Part shown: positions 1-9,377 of the stretch, piece by piece | Layout of the letters: each line of letters starts with the position of its first letter | How positions within the stretch are numbered: the stretch's first letter is position 1 | Assembly (NCBI GenBank): GCA_947503785.1 | Contig: CANNFB010000001.1 | Location: 124,001-188,000 of the forward strand | Source: an uncultured Campylobacterales bacterium | Lineage (GTDB): Bacteria; Campylobacterota; Campylobacteria; Campylobacterales; Arcobacteraceae | DNA: 64,000 nucleotides | Direction of reading: 5' to 3' | The notes under the pieces: model-generated | Told to the model about the DNA's origin: nothing | Database searches by the model: none | Seen by the model: the letters and a program-made list of their open reading frames with translations, nothing else | Made by a program: the position numbers and the translations under genes

Positions 1-58
1 ACTTGCTGGACTTGTATATTTAGCTTCTATGGTTGTAGTTTATTTTATATTTTCTTAA
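1..58 (+). CDS. C-terminal end of a membrane protein (partial)
   Basis: The plus strand is open from the first base to a TAA stop, giving 18 codons read as LAGLVYLASMVVVYFIFS. The stretch is hydrophobic, as in a last transmembrane helix. The rest of the gene lies outside the window, so no family can be named. It converges on the thiamine transporter operon with only 13 bases between the two stops. Confidence 0.55.
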   Translation, partial: LAGLVYLASMVVVYFIFS

Positions 59-71
59 GTAGAATAAAGAA

Positions 72-728
72 TTAAACGAAGTTCTTGATGGAAGTTTTTC
101 CATCTTCTACTTTGTATACTCTATTAGCTATTTTTTCGCAATCACTCAAATCATGTGTAACCATGATAGTAAATAGCTTTCGTTTTTTTGAAATATCTTT
201 TACTAACTCAAGCATTTTTTCTCTAGTACTTAAGTCTAATCCTGTAAAAGGTTCATCTAAAAGTAAAATTGGTTTTTTTCTTATAAGTGATCTAGCTAAA
301 GCAACTCTTTGACTTTGTCCACCTGAAAGTGTTGAAGCTAGTTTATCTTCAAAACCTTCTAGCCCTACTTCTTTTAAAATCATTTTTGCTTCTTCTATCT
401 CTTCTTTTTTGGGTTTTATAGAAGTACTAATACCTAAAAGTACATTTTTAATAACACTTAAATGCTCAAAGGTATTGTATTTTTGAAAAAGAGTAGTTAG
501 TGGTCTAGCTTCTGCACTTAAAGTACTGATTTCAACATCATTAAGAGTTATACTTCCACTTAGAGGATTTAAAAAACCTGCTATTAAATCTAATAGTGTT
601 GATTTACCACTTCCACTTTGACCTATGATTCCTACAATTTCATTTTCTTTTACAAATAAAGAAAAATCATAATCATTTTTTATATTATTCTCTTCATAAC
701 TATATTTTAGATTGCTAATATTAAGCAT
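72..728 (-). CDS. thiQ: Thiamine ABC transporter ATP-binding protein
   Basis: This is the cytoplasmic ATPase of the ThiBPQ importer, which drives uptake of thiamine or its phosphates. The 218-residue protein has Walker A GQSGSGKS (36-43), signature LSGGQ (134-138), Walker B ILLLDEP (154-160) and an H-loop VTHD. The frame opens 14 codons earlier, but the start chosen here (MLNISNLKY) has AAGGA just upstream and matches ordinary ABC ATPases. Its ATG overlaps the last codons of the permease gene, so the two are translationally coupled. ATPases of this size also serve iron and sulfate importers; the thiamine call rests on the linked ThiB homologue. Confidence 0.85.
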   Translation of the reverse strand: MLNISNLKYSYEENNIKNDYDFSLFVKENEIVGIIGQSGSGKSTLLDLIAGFLNPLSGSITLNDVEISTLSAEARPLTTLFQKYNTFEHLSVIKNVLLGISTSIKPKKEEIEEAKMILKEVGLEGFEDKLASTLSGGQSQRVALARSLIRKKPILLLDEPFTGLDLSTREKMLELVKDISKKRKLFTIMVTHDLSDCEKIANRVYKVEDGKTSIKNFV

Positions 729-2355
729 TGTTTTTCCTTGTAAAAATTCTTGGTAAAAGTATAAAAACACTTAGTGTTAAAACAAGAAGTATCAAAGCTA
801 CTCCTGCACCATCTTTTGTTTGATATGAACCCATTAGACTATAAAGATACCATGGTAGTGTTGTAATTTCGTCACTTCCAAATAAAGCAATTACTCCTAA
901 ATCTCCTAAGGAAAGACAAAAAGAAAGTGCAAAAACATAGAGAACTGATGACTTTAGATATGGCCATTCACAATACAGCCATCTTTTACTTCCTTTTAAA
1001 TTTAAAGAAAAGGAAAGCTTGTCATATCTTTGAGCAATATTTAACATAGGTGGATAAAGGATTGAAAGTGCAAAAGGTAATGACATCAAAATATTTGCAC
1101 ATAAAACTGCTCCAAAAGCCCAAAGGGATAATGGAGCTTCAAACTTTTGTGAAAATAGGAAAAAGCCTAATCCTAAAATAAGTGAAGGAATTGCTAAGTA
1201 TATATTTCCAGAGAAAGCTATTAGGATATTTATAAAACTTCTTGTTTTTGATTGTTTTATTCTATGCTTAATATTAAAGTTTCTTCTTGTATCACTAATT
1301 AAAAGAGCAAATAGAACTGTTAATATACTAGAAACTGTAGCTATTACTAAACTTGTAAGAAGTGATTTTAAAAACACCTCATCAGTAAAAATTCTTTTAA
1401 AATCAGCACCTAAACCATCTACAACAATAGAGATTAGAGGTAAAACAAAAACAAGTGTTGAAAAAGTAATTATAAAGATTTGAAAAGCTTTTATTTTTTT
1501 TGTTTCACTCCAAGGAATATGAGTAGTACTTGTTTTGATATTTGAAATACCTGCTTTAAAATTAGCAGATAGAAAAACTAAAACTATTGTAATACTAAGC
1601 TGTATCAATGCTAATTTTAAAGCCAAAGGTATATCAAAATCAAGTCTTACTGCTTCATAAATAGCAACTTCTAAAGTGTTATATGAAGGTGAACCTCCAA
1701 GTGTTAGTACTATTGCAAACGAGGTAAAACATAATAAAAGTATAGTTGAAGAAATACTTCTTAGAGAAAGTTTTATTGCTGGATACTCTATAAGTCTAAA
1801 TCGTTGAAGTACAGAGAAGTTTAAACTTTTTGCTAGTTTATATCTCTCTTTAGGAATAGATTCAAACACATGTAATAAACTTCTTGCTGCAAAAGAGGCA
1901 TTTAGATATACATGAGCTATTAAAATACCTCCCAATCCATAAATAGAGTTTTCAAAAGAGTAATCGAAAAGATATAAAAGCGTTCTATTTAGCCAACCAT
2001 TTTGTCCTAAAACTGTAATAATACCAAATACAACTATTAGAGTTGGAAGTATTAAAGATGAAGAAAGAAGTGCTATAAGATAAGTTCTTCCTTTAAACGA
2101 CTTTTGATGAGATAGCGCCCACGCTAAAAGTGTTCCAATAATGATAGATAAAACAGTGGATAAAAAAGCTTGATAAATAGTAAACTTTACAAGTCCAAGG
2201 GTTCTATTGGTAATTAATGATGAGTAAAAGTCATTAGTATCTATACTTAAAAATAGTATATAAAAAACTCCAAAAGCTAAAAGTAAAAGAAAGATTGCTA
2301 CAAGGCCTCCTGGTATTACAGAAGACCTAAATCTATATATACTATTTAATAGCAT
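721..2355 (-). CDS. thiP: Thiamine ABC transporter permease
   Basis: This inner-membrane permease has two fused halves (544 residues), the usual size for ThiP and related FbpB-type proteins. There are about twelve hydrophobic segments. Each half carries an EAA-type loop that docks on the ATPase: around residues 165-192 (with PKERYKLAKSL) and 430-457 (with YDKLSFSLNLKGSKRW). Its start overlaps the end of the substrate-binding gene by 14 bases, and its end overlaps the ATPase start, so thiB-thiP-thiQ form one operon. By sequence alone it could serve iron; the neighbouring ThiB argues for thiamine. Confidence 0.85.
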   Translation of the reverse strand: MLLNSIYRFRSSVIPGGLVAIFLLLLAFGVFYILFLSIDTNDFYSSLITNRTLGLVKFTIYQAFLSTVLSIIIGTLLAWALSHQKSFKGRTYLIALLSSSLILPTLIVVFGIITVLGQNGWLNRTLLYLFDYSFENSIYGLGGILIAHVYLNASFAARSLLHVFESIPKERYKLAKSLNFSVLQRFRLIEYPAIKLSLRSISSTILLLCFTSFAIVLTLGGSPSYNTLEVAIYEAVRLDFDIPLALKLALIQLSITIVLVFLSANFKAGISNIKTSTTHIPWSETKKIKAFQIFIITFSTLVFVLPLISIVVDGLGADFKRIFTDEVFLKSLLTSLVIATVSSILTVLFALLISDTRRNFNIKHRIKQSKTRSFINILIAFSGNIYLAIPSLILGLGFFLFSQKFEAPLSLWAFGAVLCANILMSLPFALSILYPPMLNIAQRYDKLSFSLNLKGSKRWLYCEWPYLKSSVLYVFALSFCLSLGDLGVIALFGSDEITTLPWYLYSLMGSYQTKDGAGVALILLVLTLSVFILLPRIFTRKNNA

Positions 2356-3343
2356 CTAACCATTCGTTTTGGTATTGTTTTCTATTTTGTTCTATTTCTT
2401 TATCTTCAAGAAGAAGCATTTGAGCAGGCACTTGTAAAGAATCAAAGCCTTTAGGAAGCCCTTTTTGTGTTTTAAGTACAGGATATGACCAGTTTGTAGT
2501 TGGAATAATATCTGCAAAAGCTTCACTATTAGTAAACTCTAAAAACTGCTTTGCTAAATCTTTTTGTTTTGATGACTTCAAAATTGCTGACACTTCAACT
2601 TGTCCATAGTGACCTTCTTTGAAGTTAGCTGTTTTATAGTTTGTTTTATTTTCTGCAATTATATGATAAGCAGGTGATGTTGTATATGAAAGAACCATCT
2701 GGGCTTCACCTTTTAAAAACAATCCATAAGCTTCAGACCAACCTTTTGTAATAGTTAGTATTCTAGGTGCTAATTTTTTCCAATAAGCATTAGATTCATT
2801 CCCATATACCTTTTTAATCCAAAGTAAAAGCCCAAGTCCTGGAGTTGAAGCTCTTGGGTCTTGAATGATAATTTTAAAATCTTTTGGCATTGCTAATAAC
2901 TCTTCAAAAGAGTTTGGAGCTTCTTTAGTTTTTAAACTATCATATACAAAAGCAAAATAACCATAATCATATGGCAAGAATTCTTTATCATTCCATTCTA
3001 TAGGAAGATTTAACTTTGAAGTATCAATACCATGTTCTATAAATAAATTTGTTTTTCTAGCTATTCCTGCTGAACTTTTATCTAATCCTAAAAGCACATC
3101 TGCTTTTGTTTTTGAACCTTCAAGTTGAATTTTTCGTAAAGAACTAATGGCACTTGAAGTTGAGATAAACTTTACATTACAATTACAAGTCTTTTCAAAA
3201 ACTTCTTTTATTTTAGGAGCTGGTCCCCATGAAGCTGTAAATGAGTCATAAGTATATACAACTAAGCTTGGTTTATTTTCTTCTGCTTGGATTATCGTTG
3301 TTAAAACTAAAAGATATAAAAAATATTTTAGTAATCTTGTCAT
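2342..3343 (-). CDS. thiB: Thiamine-binding periplasmic protein
   Basis: This 333-residue protein begins with a signal peptide (MTRLLKYFLYLLVLTTIIQA) and continues with the ThiB/TbpA signature VYTYDSFTASWGPAP. Other segments closely match E. coli ThiB from memory: CNCNVKF, DYGYFAFVYDS, QDPRASTPGLGLLLW, TKGWSEAYGLFLKGE and LSYTTSPAYHI. It captures thiamine, thiamine monophosphate or diphosphate in the periplasm and delivers it to ThiP. AAGGAG lies just before the ATG. It is the first gene of the operon. The short leader shows no TPP riboswitch. Confidence 0.92.
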   Translation of the reverse strand: MTRLLKYFLYLLVLTTIIQAEENKPSLVVYTYDSFTASWGPAPKIKEVFEKTCNCNVKFISTSSAISSLRKIQLEGSKTKADVLLGLDKSSAGIARKTNLFIEHGIDTSKLNLPIEWNDKEFLPYDYGYFAFVYDSLKTKEAPNSFEELLAMPKDFKIIIQDPRASTPGLGLLLWIKKVYGNESNAYWKKLAPRILTITKGWSEAYGLFLKGEAQMVLSYTTSPAYHIIAENKTNYKTANFKEGHYGQVEVSAILKSSKQKDLAKQFLEFTNSEAFADIIPTTNWSYPVLKTQKGLPKGFDSLQVPAQMLLLEDKEIEQNRKQYQNEWLDAIK

Positions 3344-3366
3344 AAAAGCTCCTTATTATTCGTGTG

Positions 3367-3372
3367 ATTATA
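3367..3372 (-). promoter_or_regulatory. Putative -10 box for thiBPQ
   Basis: On the minus strand TATAAT lies 23 bases upstream of the thiB ATG. A weak TTTGAA is 15 bases further up. The leader between box and gene has room only for the ribosome binding site, so a leader riboswitch is unlikely from this promoter. Confidence 0.45.
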
Positions 3373-3418
3373 CAAATATTGATTAAATTCAAACTTAACA
3401 AAGAGTGGGTATACATCA

Positions 3419-4228
3419 CTAAAGTTCAGTATTTTCTTTTTTTATTTCTTTAGCTTTTTCTCTTTGTCTTTCTTCTCTTTGTTTTTCTTCTAGTTTTCTT
3501 TGTTTTTTATCATTAATTTTTTCCAATAATGCTGAGGTAAAAATACTGCCTGGAATTGCATAAAAGGCGATGCCTAAAAAGCTTACAAAAGTTGTAAGTA
3601 TCCTTCCCATTAAAGTAACAGGATACATATCTCCATATCCTACAGTAGTAAAAGTAATAATAGCCCACCACATAGTTGTACCCATACTAGTAAAAATCTC
3701 AGGTTGCGCATCTTTTTCAAAATAGTATACTAAAGGCGTAATCGTTACAACTAATACTAAAAGTGTTACAACAATAAAAATAAATTCTTCTTTTTTATCT
3801 TTTAAAAGTGATAAAATCAAGCCATCAAACTCAGCAAATTTAGCTAATCTAAAAAGTTTAAAAATACGTAAAATTCTAAGTGCTCTTAAGAAACCAAAAT
3901 CTATATTAAAGAAAGTTAAGTAAAAAGGTAATATTGCAATTAAATCTATTACCATCATAGGCCTAGACATATAATTAATTCGTTTAACTTTAGGATTAAA
4001 ACCAACGGAATAAACTCTTAAAATATATTCAAGAGTAAAAAGAAGAACATTTATCATGTTTACAATCTTAAGAATATCAAAATATTCAGATAAGTTCTTT
4101 TCAGTTTGCAAAAACATTACAACTATACTTATGGCTATATTTAAAAAAATTAAGGACTGAATCAATACTCCATACTCATGTTTTCTTGGTTTTTCAAATA
4201 TTGTATATAGTTCTTTTTTTAAATTCAT
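3419..4228 (-). CDS. Voltage-gated potassium channel family protein
   Basis: This is a 269-residue six-helix ion channel subunit. The S4 voltage-sensor helix is visible at about 115-130 as regularly spaced positive residues (RALRILRIFKLFRLAK). The selectivity filter TTVGYGD is at 194-200. A charged tail (238-269) of Lys, Glu and Arg probably forms a cytoplasmic coiled coil. It should form a tetramer in the inner membrane and conduct potassium under membrane-potential control. Its ATG overlaps the stop of the upstream membrane protein gene (ATGA), so the two are co-translated. Confidence 0.88.
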   Translation of the reverse strand: MNLKKELYTIFEKPRKHEYGVLIQSLIFLNIAISIVVMFLQTEKNLSEYFDILKIVNMINVLLFTLEYILRVYSVGFNPKVKRINYMSRPMMVIDLIAILPFYLTFFNIDFGFLRALRILRIFKLFRLAKFAEFDGLILSLLKDKKEEFIFIVVTLLVLVVTITPLVYYFEKDAQPEIFTSMGTTMWWAIITFTTVGYGDMYPVTLMGRILTTFVSFLGIAFYAIPGSIFTSALLEKINDKKQRKLEEKQREERQREKAKEIKKENTEL

Positions 4229-4995
4229 GTAAACTCTTTTTTTAATTTTTTAATTTTTAAAAGTCTTCTATAGGCTTTAAACTGGAAGATAAATCTATAT
4301 TGTTTATTTTTCTTAAACTTATTTTTTAATCTTGAAAGAAAAAGCTTTAGCTTATGAAAAAGTTCTTTTGCTTTTTTAAAACTTGATGTTGTTTCAAACC
4401 ATAATAAAAAAGAAACAAAAAGTTTTTTTCTTCTATTAAACCAAGAAATTGTAACTAACTTGTCATGACCTTCTTCATATAATACTTTTACAGGAAAAAC
4501 CATTAAAAACTTAGCAATATAAAATAAAATCGCTAATATAATATTACCTTGTACGATTAGTATTCCTGAATAAATACCAAAGTATTCCATAATTATAAAT
4601 AAAGAAATAAAGATAAATAATACAAAATATTTATTTGCATTTTGATTTATATATATTTTAAATTTATCATAAATTTTTAAAGAATGTAAGTAAGAAAAAA
4701 TTCTCTTAAAAAGCATATTCCAGAAGAAATCCCAAAAAACAATGATAATAAAAGCTAAAGATAAAAAGATAGTTCTAAAAAACCAATTAGAAACTTTTTT
4801 AATCTTTATTCTTTTACTTTTGTTCTGTAAAGTATTTGAATAGTTTATATTTTCAAGTTGAATTTTTGAATCAAGTTGTTCATAAATATTTGCAAGTTTC
4901 TTTCCAATATTTGAAGCAAAGTTTAGTATATTTTTTGGTAATAACTCATAAGTACAAAAAGTAATCAACAAAAAGATTATAAAATAATGTAACAT
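4225..4995 (-). CDS. Hypothetical membrane protein upstream of a potassium channel
   Basis: I do not recognise this 256-residue protein. It is very basic (Lys-rich), with an N-terminal hydrophobic segment, two to four further hydrophobic stretches around residues 70-165, and a Lys/Phe-rich C-terminal third that is probably cytoplasmic. The frame can be read from a TTG one codon earlier, but AGGAG is better placed for the ATG used here. It overlaps the channel gene by four bases, so a role as a partner of the channel is possible but unproven. The frame is maintained over 770 bases, which supports a real gene. Confidence 0.7.
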   Translation of the reverse strand: MLHYFIIFLLITFCTYELLPKNILNFASNIGKKLANIYEQLDSKIQLENINYSNTLQNKSKRIKIKKVSNWFFRTIFLSLAFIIIVFWDFFWNMLFKRIFSYLHSLKIYDKFKIYINQNANKYFVLFIFISLFIIMEYFGIYSGILIVQGNIILAILFYIAKFLMVFPVKVLYEEGHDKLVTISWFNRRKKLFVSFLLWFETTSSFKKAKELFHKLKLFLSRLKNKFKKNKQYRFIFQFKAYRRLLKIKKLKKEFT

Positions 4996-5012
4996 CAAAC
5001 TCCTAAATATTT

Positions 5013-6254
5013 TTAAGTATATAAATATACAGTAAATCCAATCAAGAAAACATTTAATAAAATAAAAGCCTTTTTACTTTTTATTGATGTAAAAGATAAG
5101 AAAATGAAAAAAATGAAAAAAGACAATGAAGTAGAAACATCAAATACCTCAAATTCTTTAAATAAAAAAATTTCTAAAAACTTATCAAAAATTCCTGCAA
5201 ATCCAAATAAATGTGCTAATAGCTCAATTGGATAAAAGAATGTAAAAGCCATAGTAATAAAAGGTGAGTACAACTGTTCATACGTAGTATTTGTAAAAAA
5301 GTAATGAACAATAGGATTCATAGCAAAATATATCCAAAAGTTAAATAGCAGCAGTTTTACAATCATGCTTTTTAATTCATTAAAATATTTAATATAAAGA
5401 AAAATATAAAACACACCAGAAAGTGAAAACCACAAAGATATTGAAAATATATATTTAGGTAAAAATGCAATTATAATTAAAAATGTAAATAATAAGTTTG
5501 TAAAAGATATAAGCTTTATATTTGAACGCAATAAAAATATACCCAAAGACAACATAATAAAAGCTCTAAGTAAAGAAGCAACCACACCCGTTAGAAGCAA
5601 ATAAAGAAATAAAAGTACTAAACTAATAAGAAGTAAATCAAACTTTTTATTTCTATAGGGAAAGTACCTTTTATGAAAAAAAGTATAGGGAAAATACATA
5701 ATCCAATAAATCAAAAAAGATAACACAGATAAATGAAACCCTGAAAGTGCAATTAAATGAGTAATTCCATAGTTTGCAAAAGTATCTCGTAGTTCACTTG
5801 ACACGGGAATTGCTAAAAACAGAGCGTTAAAAACTTCATTTATTTCGGAACTTTTATGATTTGAGTTTATTTTTTGAATAAGTTTATCTTTAAAAGTATC
5901 ATTTCTTTGAAGTTTTTCAAAATAAATATTCTTTGAATAAAAGCCTTTTAAGTATGAAATAAAATCTAGTTTTTTTGTTAAAAAGGCTATTTCTATAAAA
6001 TCTAGTTTTTTTAAATCGCTATCTTTATTAACTGAAGTAAAAAACTGAAAATCACCATTTTCCAATTTTAAAACATTTACTTTTTCTTTCTCATAAATAT
6101 TTACAAGCTCAACATTTGTTTCATAAATTTCTTCATACACAACTTCTTGATATTTGCTATATTCAATTGAGATATTAAGTAAGAATATTACAAATAACAC
6201 TCCAATAAATGATATAAGGTTTTTATTTTGTTTTATTTGCTCTAAAATAATCAT
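5013..6254 (-). CDS. comEC: ComEC/Rec2-type DNA uptake channel protein
   Basis: ComEC forms the inner-membrane channel for single-stranded DNA during natural transformation. The 413-residue protein has the competence-domain signature ITHLIALSGFHLSVL (about 165-180) and the helix TGVVASLLRAFIM, followed by multiple transmembrane segments. An N-terminal DUF4131-like region precedes it. It ends after the membrane part and has no metallo-beta-lactamase domain, unlike B. subtilis ComEC; I recall the short form as usual in Campylobacterota. No Shine-Dalgarno sequence precedes the ATG, and a TATAAT sits only 7 bases upstream (see findings). Confidence 0.82.
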   Translation of the reverse strand: MIILEQIKQNKNLISFIGVLFVIFLLNISIEYSKYQEVVYEEIYETNVELVNIYEKEKVNVLKLENGDFQFFTSVNKDSDLKKLDFIEIAFLTKKLDFISYLKGFYSKNIYFEKLQRNDTFKDKLIQKINSNHKSSEINEVFNALFLAIPVSSELRDTFANYGITHLIALSGFHLSVLSFLIYWIMYFPYTFFHKRYFPYRNKKFDLLLISLVLLFLYLLLTGVVASLLRAFIMLSLGIFLLRSNIKLISFTNLLFTFLIIIAFLPKYIFSISLWFSLSGVFYIFLYIKYFNELKSMIVKLLLFNFWIYFAMNPIVHYFFTNTTYEQLYSPFITMAFTFFYPIELLAHLFGFAGIFDKFLEIFLFKEFEVFDVSTSLSFFIFFIFLSFTSIKSKKAFILLNVFLIGFTVYLYT

Positions 6255-6261
6255 ATAAATT

Positions 6262-6267
6262 ATTATA
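6262..6267 (-). promoter_or_regulatory. Putative -10 box of comEC, leaderless arrangement
   Basis: The minus strand reads TATAAT, then 7 bases, then the comEC ATG. With usual -10 spacing, transcription would begin at or one base before the start codon. There is no ribosome binding site between them. Confidence 0.4.
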
Positions 6268-6333
6268 CTATAAACAATTTGGATTTATTGAAATATAAAG
6301 TTATAATTTAAAAAACATATTGTAAGGATTAAC

Positions 6334-6552
6334 ATGAAAAGTGTATATGTGCAAAAGTTTGAAAAAAGTATCAATAAATTGAATAATTTAAATAATAATG
6401 AGATATATGACATAACTGGCAGTATACATGCTTTAACAGCACTAATAGGTACGTATGGATTAGTATTTGGTAATACTACATTATTGGTACTATCTCCTTT
6501 AATATTACTAACTTCATTCCATTGTAATTTTTTAATGGAAAATAAAATTTAA
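6334..6552 (+). CDS. Small two-helix membrane protein
   Basis: This 72-residue protein is preceded by AAGGA at good spacing, which supports it as a real gene. The N-terminal third is polar (Lys/Asn-rich). Residues about 30-65 are hydrophobic and contain two short helices (ALTALIGTYGLVFG and LLVLSPLILLTSFHC). I do not recognise the family. It precedes the PhoD-like phosphatase gene by 47 bases on the same strand and may share its transcript. Confidence 0.6.
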   Translation: MKSVYVQKFEKSINKLNNLNNNEIYDITGSIHALTALIGTYGLVFGNTTLLVLSPLILLTSFHCNFLMENKI

Positions 6553-6599
6553 ATTTTCTATTAAACTTAAAAATTGACAGTTTAAATAAAGGAATCAAT

Positions 6600-8081
6600 A
6601 TGAGTGAAAAATTAGTCTTAGGTCCTTTATTATCAGTAGAAGATGATAATAAATACGTTGTGTGTTTTTTAAGTAAAACTGACTTAAATTTTTCTATTGA
6701 GTTTAATAATACAATAATAAAAGCTAGTAAATTAACAAAACTTAATAATGGATATTTTTATAGAGCTGAATATATTATAAAAAGTTCAAAAAAACCAAGA
6801 ACTGTTAAATACAAAATAATAAATGAAAATGGAACACTTCAAGATATTCACAAGAGAGAATCTTGGGAATTTTATATTCCAGCAAAAGATGAAAAAGTAA
6901 AATTTGCCTATGCCTCATGTAATGGATTTTCAAGTCCAGACTTACTTGCAAAAATCAATGAACCTTATAAATTATGGGAAGATATAATCTCAATACATAA
7001 AAAAGAAGCTTTTTCAGTTCTAATAATGGGTGGAGATCAAGTTTACGCAGATGAGTTATGGTCAAAAGTTGATGAACTTGAAGAATGGTCTAAACTTAAA
7101 ATGGAAGCTAAGATAAAAAGAAAAGCTACAAAAGGTATGATTAAACATCTTAATGAGTTTTATGAAAAATTATATATAAGAAAATGGAGTGATAAAAATA
7201 TGTCTTTAGCACTCTCAACAATTCCAACGGTAATGATGTGGGATGACCATGATATATTTGATGGTTGGGGTTCATATCCAAAAGAAATACAAGAAAGTGA
7301 CGTTTATAAAAATATCTTTGAAGTTGCAAAAAAATATTTTGAAATATTTCAAATTAGAAGTATAAAAAATACCACTTTAATAAACAAAGATAGAACCCAC
7401 TACTCTTTTTCTTTAAAATTTAGAAACTTTCATATTTTAGCCTTAGATAATAGAACACAAAGAAGTATCCATCACGTTATGAGTAACACTCAATGGAATG
7501 ATATAAATGCTTATTTAGACACTCATATACTAAACGATAATGTATTAGTTTTATCCGCTGTTCCTGTTGTTTATAGAGATTTTTCTTGTACTGAAAGCTT
7601 AGTTGATTTTACATCTTGGCAAGAAGAGTTAACAGATGATTTAAAAGACCATTGGCGAGCTAAAGATCATCAAGGTGAGAGAATGCGTTTAATTATGAGA
7701 CTATTTATGAATATCAAAAAAAGAAAATCTGCAAAAAATAATACAAGAACTGTAATATTATCAGGTGATGTTCACGTAGGATCACTGGGAGTTATAAATG
7801 ATCATTTAAATAATGACAAAATCCATCAAGTAGTATCTTCAGGAGTTGTTCATACACCACCTTCATATATAGAATGGTTAGGAATAACTGCAATTACAAA
7901 TGATGAAAATGAGTTTTTAAATGAAGATAAAACAATAGAAACATCAATACTAAAACCAATTGGTTCTGCAAAATATTTAAGAGTAAGAAACTTTGTAACT
8001 TTAAATGAAGGAACGGATGAAAAACTTTGGATAAATTGGGTTTGTGATAGTGATGATAAACCTTGTTATGCTTTAAACTAA
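6600..8081 (+). CDS. PhoD-like metallophosphatase
   Basis: This 493-residue protein belongs to the alkaline phosphatase D-like group of metallophosphoesterases. Metal-binding motifs are clear: GGDQVYADE (144-152), WDDHDIFDGWG (214-224) and SGDVHVGS in the C-terminal third. Residues 1-95 form a beta-rich domain like the N-terminal part of PhoD-like proteins. It has no signal peptide or Tat motif, so it is probably cytoplasmic, unlike secreted PhoD of Bacillus. The likely substrates are phosphodiesters or phosphomonoesters. AAAGGA precedes the start. A strong hairpin follows the stop. Confidence 0.8.
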   Translation: MSEKLVLGPLLSVEDDNKYVVCFLSKTDLNFSIEFNNTIIKASKLTKLNNGYFYRAEYIIKSSKKPRTVKYKIINENGTLQDIHKRESWEFYIPAKDEKVKFAYASCNGFSSPDLLAKINEPYKLWEDIISIHKKEAFSVLIMGGDQVYADELWSKVDELEEWSKLKMEAKIKRKATKGMIKHLNEFYEKLYIRKWSDKNMSLALSTIPTVMMWDDHDIFDGWGSYPKEIQESDVYKNIFEVAKKYFEIFQIRSIKNTTLINKDRTHYSFSLKFRNFHILALDNRTQRSIHHVMSNTQWNDINAYLDTHILNDNVLVLSAVPVVYRDFSCTESLVDFTSWQEELTDDLKDHWRAKDHQGERMRLIMRLFMNIKKRKSAKNNTRTVILSGDVHVGSLGVINDHLNNDKIHQVVSSGVVHTPPSYIEWLGITAITNDENEFLNEDKTIETSILKPIGSAKYLRVRNFVTLNEGTDEKLWINWVCDSDDKPCYALN

Positions 8082-8108
8082 AAAAAGTAGAGATATATCT
8101 ACTTTTTT
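8081..8108. terminator. Bidirectional terminator between the phosphatase and the chemotaxis receptor
   Basis: The segment is a perfect palindrome with 14-base arms, from an A-run through GTAGAGATATATCTAC to a T-run. It starts at the last base of the plus-strand phosphatase stop codon and ends inside the stop of the minus-strand receptor gene, so it can serve both convergent genes. Confidence 0.85.
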
Positions 8109-9369
8109 ATTTAATTAATTCTTTTCCCACAAATTGAATTTTTCTAGTATCTTCAACAATTTGCATAGCTACCTCATTACTTTTATTTGCTACATTTTTT
8201 ACATCCATGGCAATAGATGCATTATTTTGAACTGCATGGTCTATTGAATTAATAGCATTACTAATTTGATTAATACCTTTTTCTTGTTCATCCGAAGATT
8301 TACTAATATCATCAATTAATTCAACTGTCTTAGTAATATCTTTAATTAATGTTTCATAACCTAAACTCATTGAACTAGCAATTTCTTTGCCATTTTTAGT
8401 TTTTTCTTGAAGTTTTCCCATTAAACTTTCAATATCTTTGGCAACTTCTGCACTTTTATTTGCTAAATTACGAACCTCTTGAGCAACAACTGCAAATCCT
8501 TTTCCTGCTTCTCCAGCAGTTGCAGCTTCAACCGCAGCATTTAATGAAAGAATATTAGTTTGAAATGCAATTTGAGATATTTGATTTACCGACTCATAAG
8601 CTTTTATTGTAGAGTTATATATTTCATCCATTGCATTATGAGTCTCTTTTGACAATAAAGATCCTTTATTTGATTCTTCTTGAACTTTTATTCCTAATTG
8701 TTGCATTAAATTTACAGAGTGATTATTATTTTCAACTATTGATGTAATTTCTACTATTGAAGCAGCTGTTTCTTCAATTGAAACAGATTGCTCTTGAGAT
8801 GAAGCAGATAAAATTTCTGCTTTTTGTGTCAAGATATGTGATTCTTCTTCTAGAATAAGTCCATTTTTATAACTTTGTTTTGCTTGTAAGGTAATCTTTT
8901 CTTGTAAAGAATTAATTCCTTCTAATAATTCTTTTAATCCACCACCTAAAAATATACTTGTATCAACTTTATTTAAATAGTTTTGTTCTTTATATTCATC
9001 AAGAATATTAAGAGTATTTGTAACACTAATATTTAACTTTTCAAACATTACATTTAAACTTTTAGCAATATAATTAAGTTTACTATCATCTGATATAGAA
9101 GTGATTTGATCATCAATAAACCCATCTGCTATCTTCTCACATGCCAACATAATCTCACCATAAACAGTTAGATTTTTTTGATTTTTTGTCTGAAGTAAAT
9201 CCATAATTTTATGTAATTTTTCTTCAACTTCAATAAATTCTTTTGATTTAATATCAAGTTTAAGATCAATGGAATTTATATTATTTTGGACATATGATTC
9301 TAAAATATCAAGAGAATCTAATATTTTACTTTTATCTTTTCTTTTATTTCTTCTTTTAGTAAAAAACAT
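8107..9369 (-). CDS. Soluble methyl-accepting chemotaxis protein
   Basis: This 420-residue receptor has the conserved signalling hairpin in its C-terminal half ([16 protein letters not shown], then [19 protein letters not shown]), which contacts CheA and CheW. There is no transmembrane helix; the N-terminus is a basic stretch ([14 protein letters not shown]) followed by helical sequence. It is therefore cytoplasmic or only peripherally membrane-bound. The gene follows an Aer-like PAS gene by 8 bases in the same operon, so the PAS protein probably supplies the sensing function, as CetB does for CetA in Campylobacter. AGGAT precedes the ATG. Confidence 0.88.
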   Translation of the reverse strand: MFFTKRRNKRKDKSKILDSLDILESYVQNNINSIDLKLDIKSKEFIEVEEKLHKIMDLLQTKNQKNLTVYGEIMLACEKIADGFIDDQITSISDDSKLNYIAKSLNVMFEKLNISVTNTLNILDEYKEQNYLNKVDTSIFLGGGLKELLEGINSLQEKITLQAKQSYKNGLILEEESHILTQKAEILSASSQEQSVSIEETAASIVEITSIVENNNHSVNLMQQLGIKVQEESNKGSLLSKETHNAMDEIYNSTIKAYESVNQISQIAFQTNILSLNAAVEAATAGEAGKGFAVVAQEVRNLANKSAEVAKDIESLMGKLQEKTKNGKEIASSMSLGYETLIKDITKTVELIDDISKSSDEQEKGINQISNAINSIDHAVQNNASIAMDVKNVANKSNEVAMQIVEDTRKIQFVGKELIK

Positions 9370-9377
9370 TTTTTATC

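Noticed and set aside
721-3343. Iron(III) rather than thiamine importer
   Set aside because: The permease and ATPase alone would fit iron, but the binding protein matches ThiB across its length (TYDSFTASWGPAP, QDPRASTPGLGLLLW).
3344-3418. TPP riboswitch before thiB
   Set aside because: The spacer is 75 bases and lacks the conserved aptamer core on either strand; a -10 box sits close to the gene.
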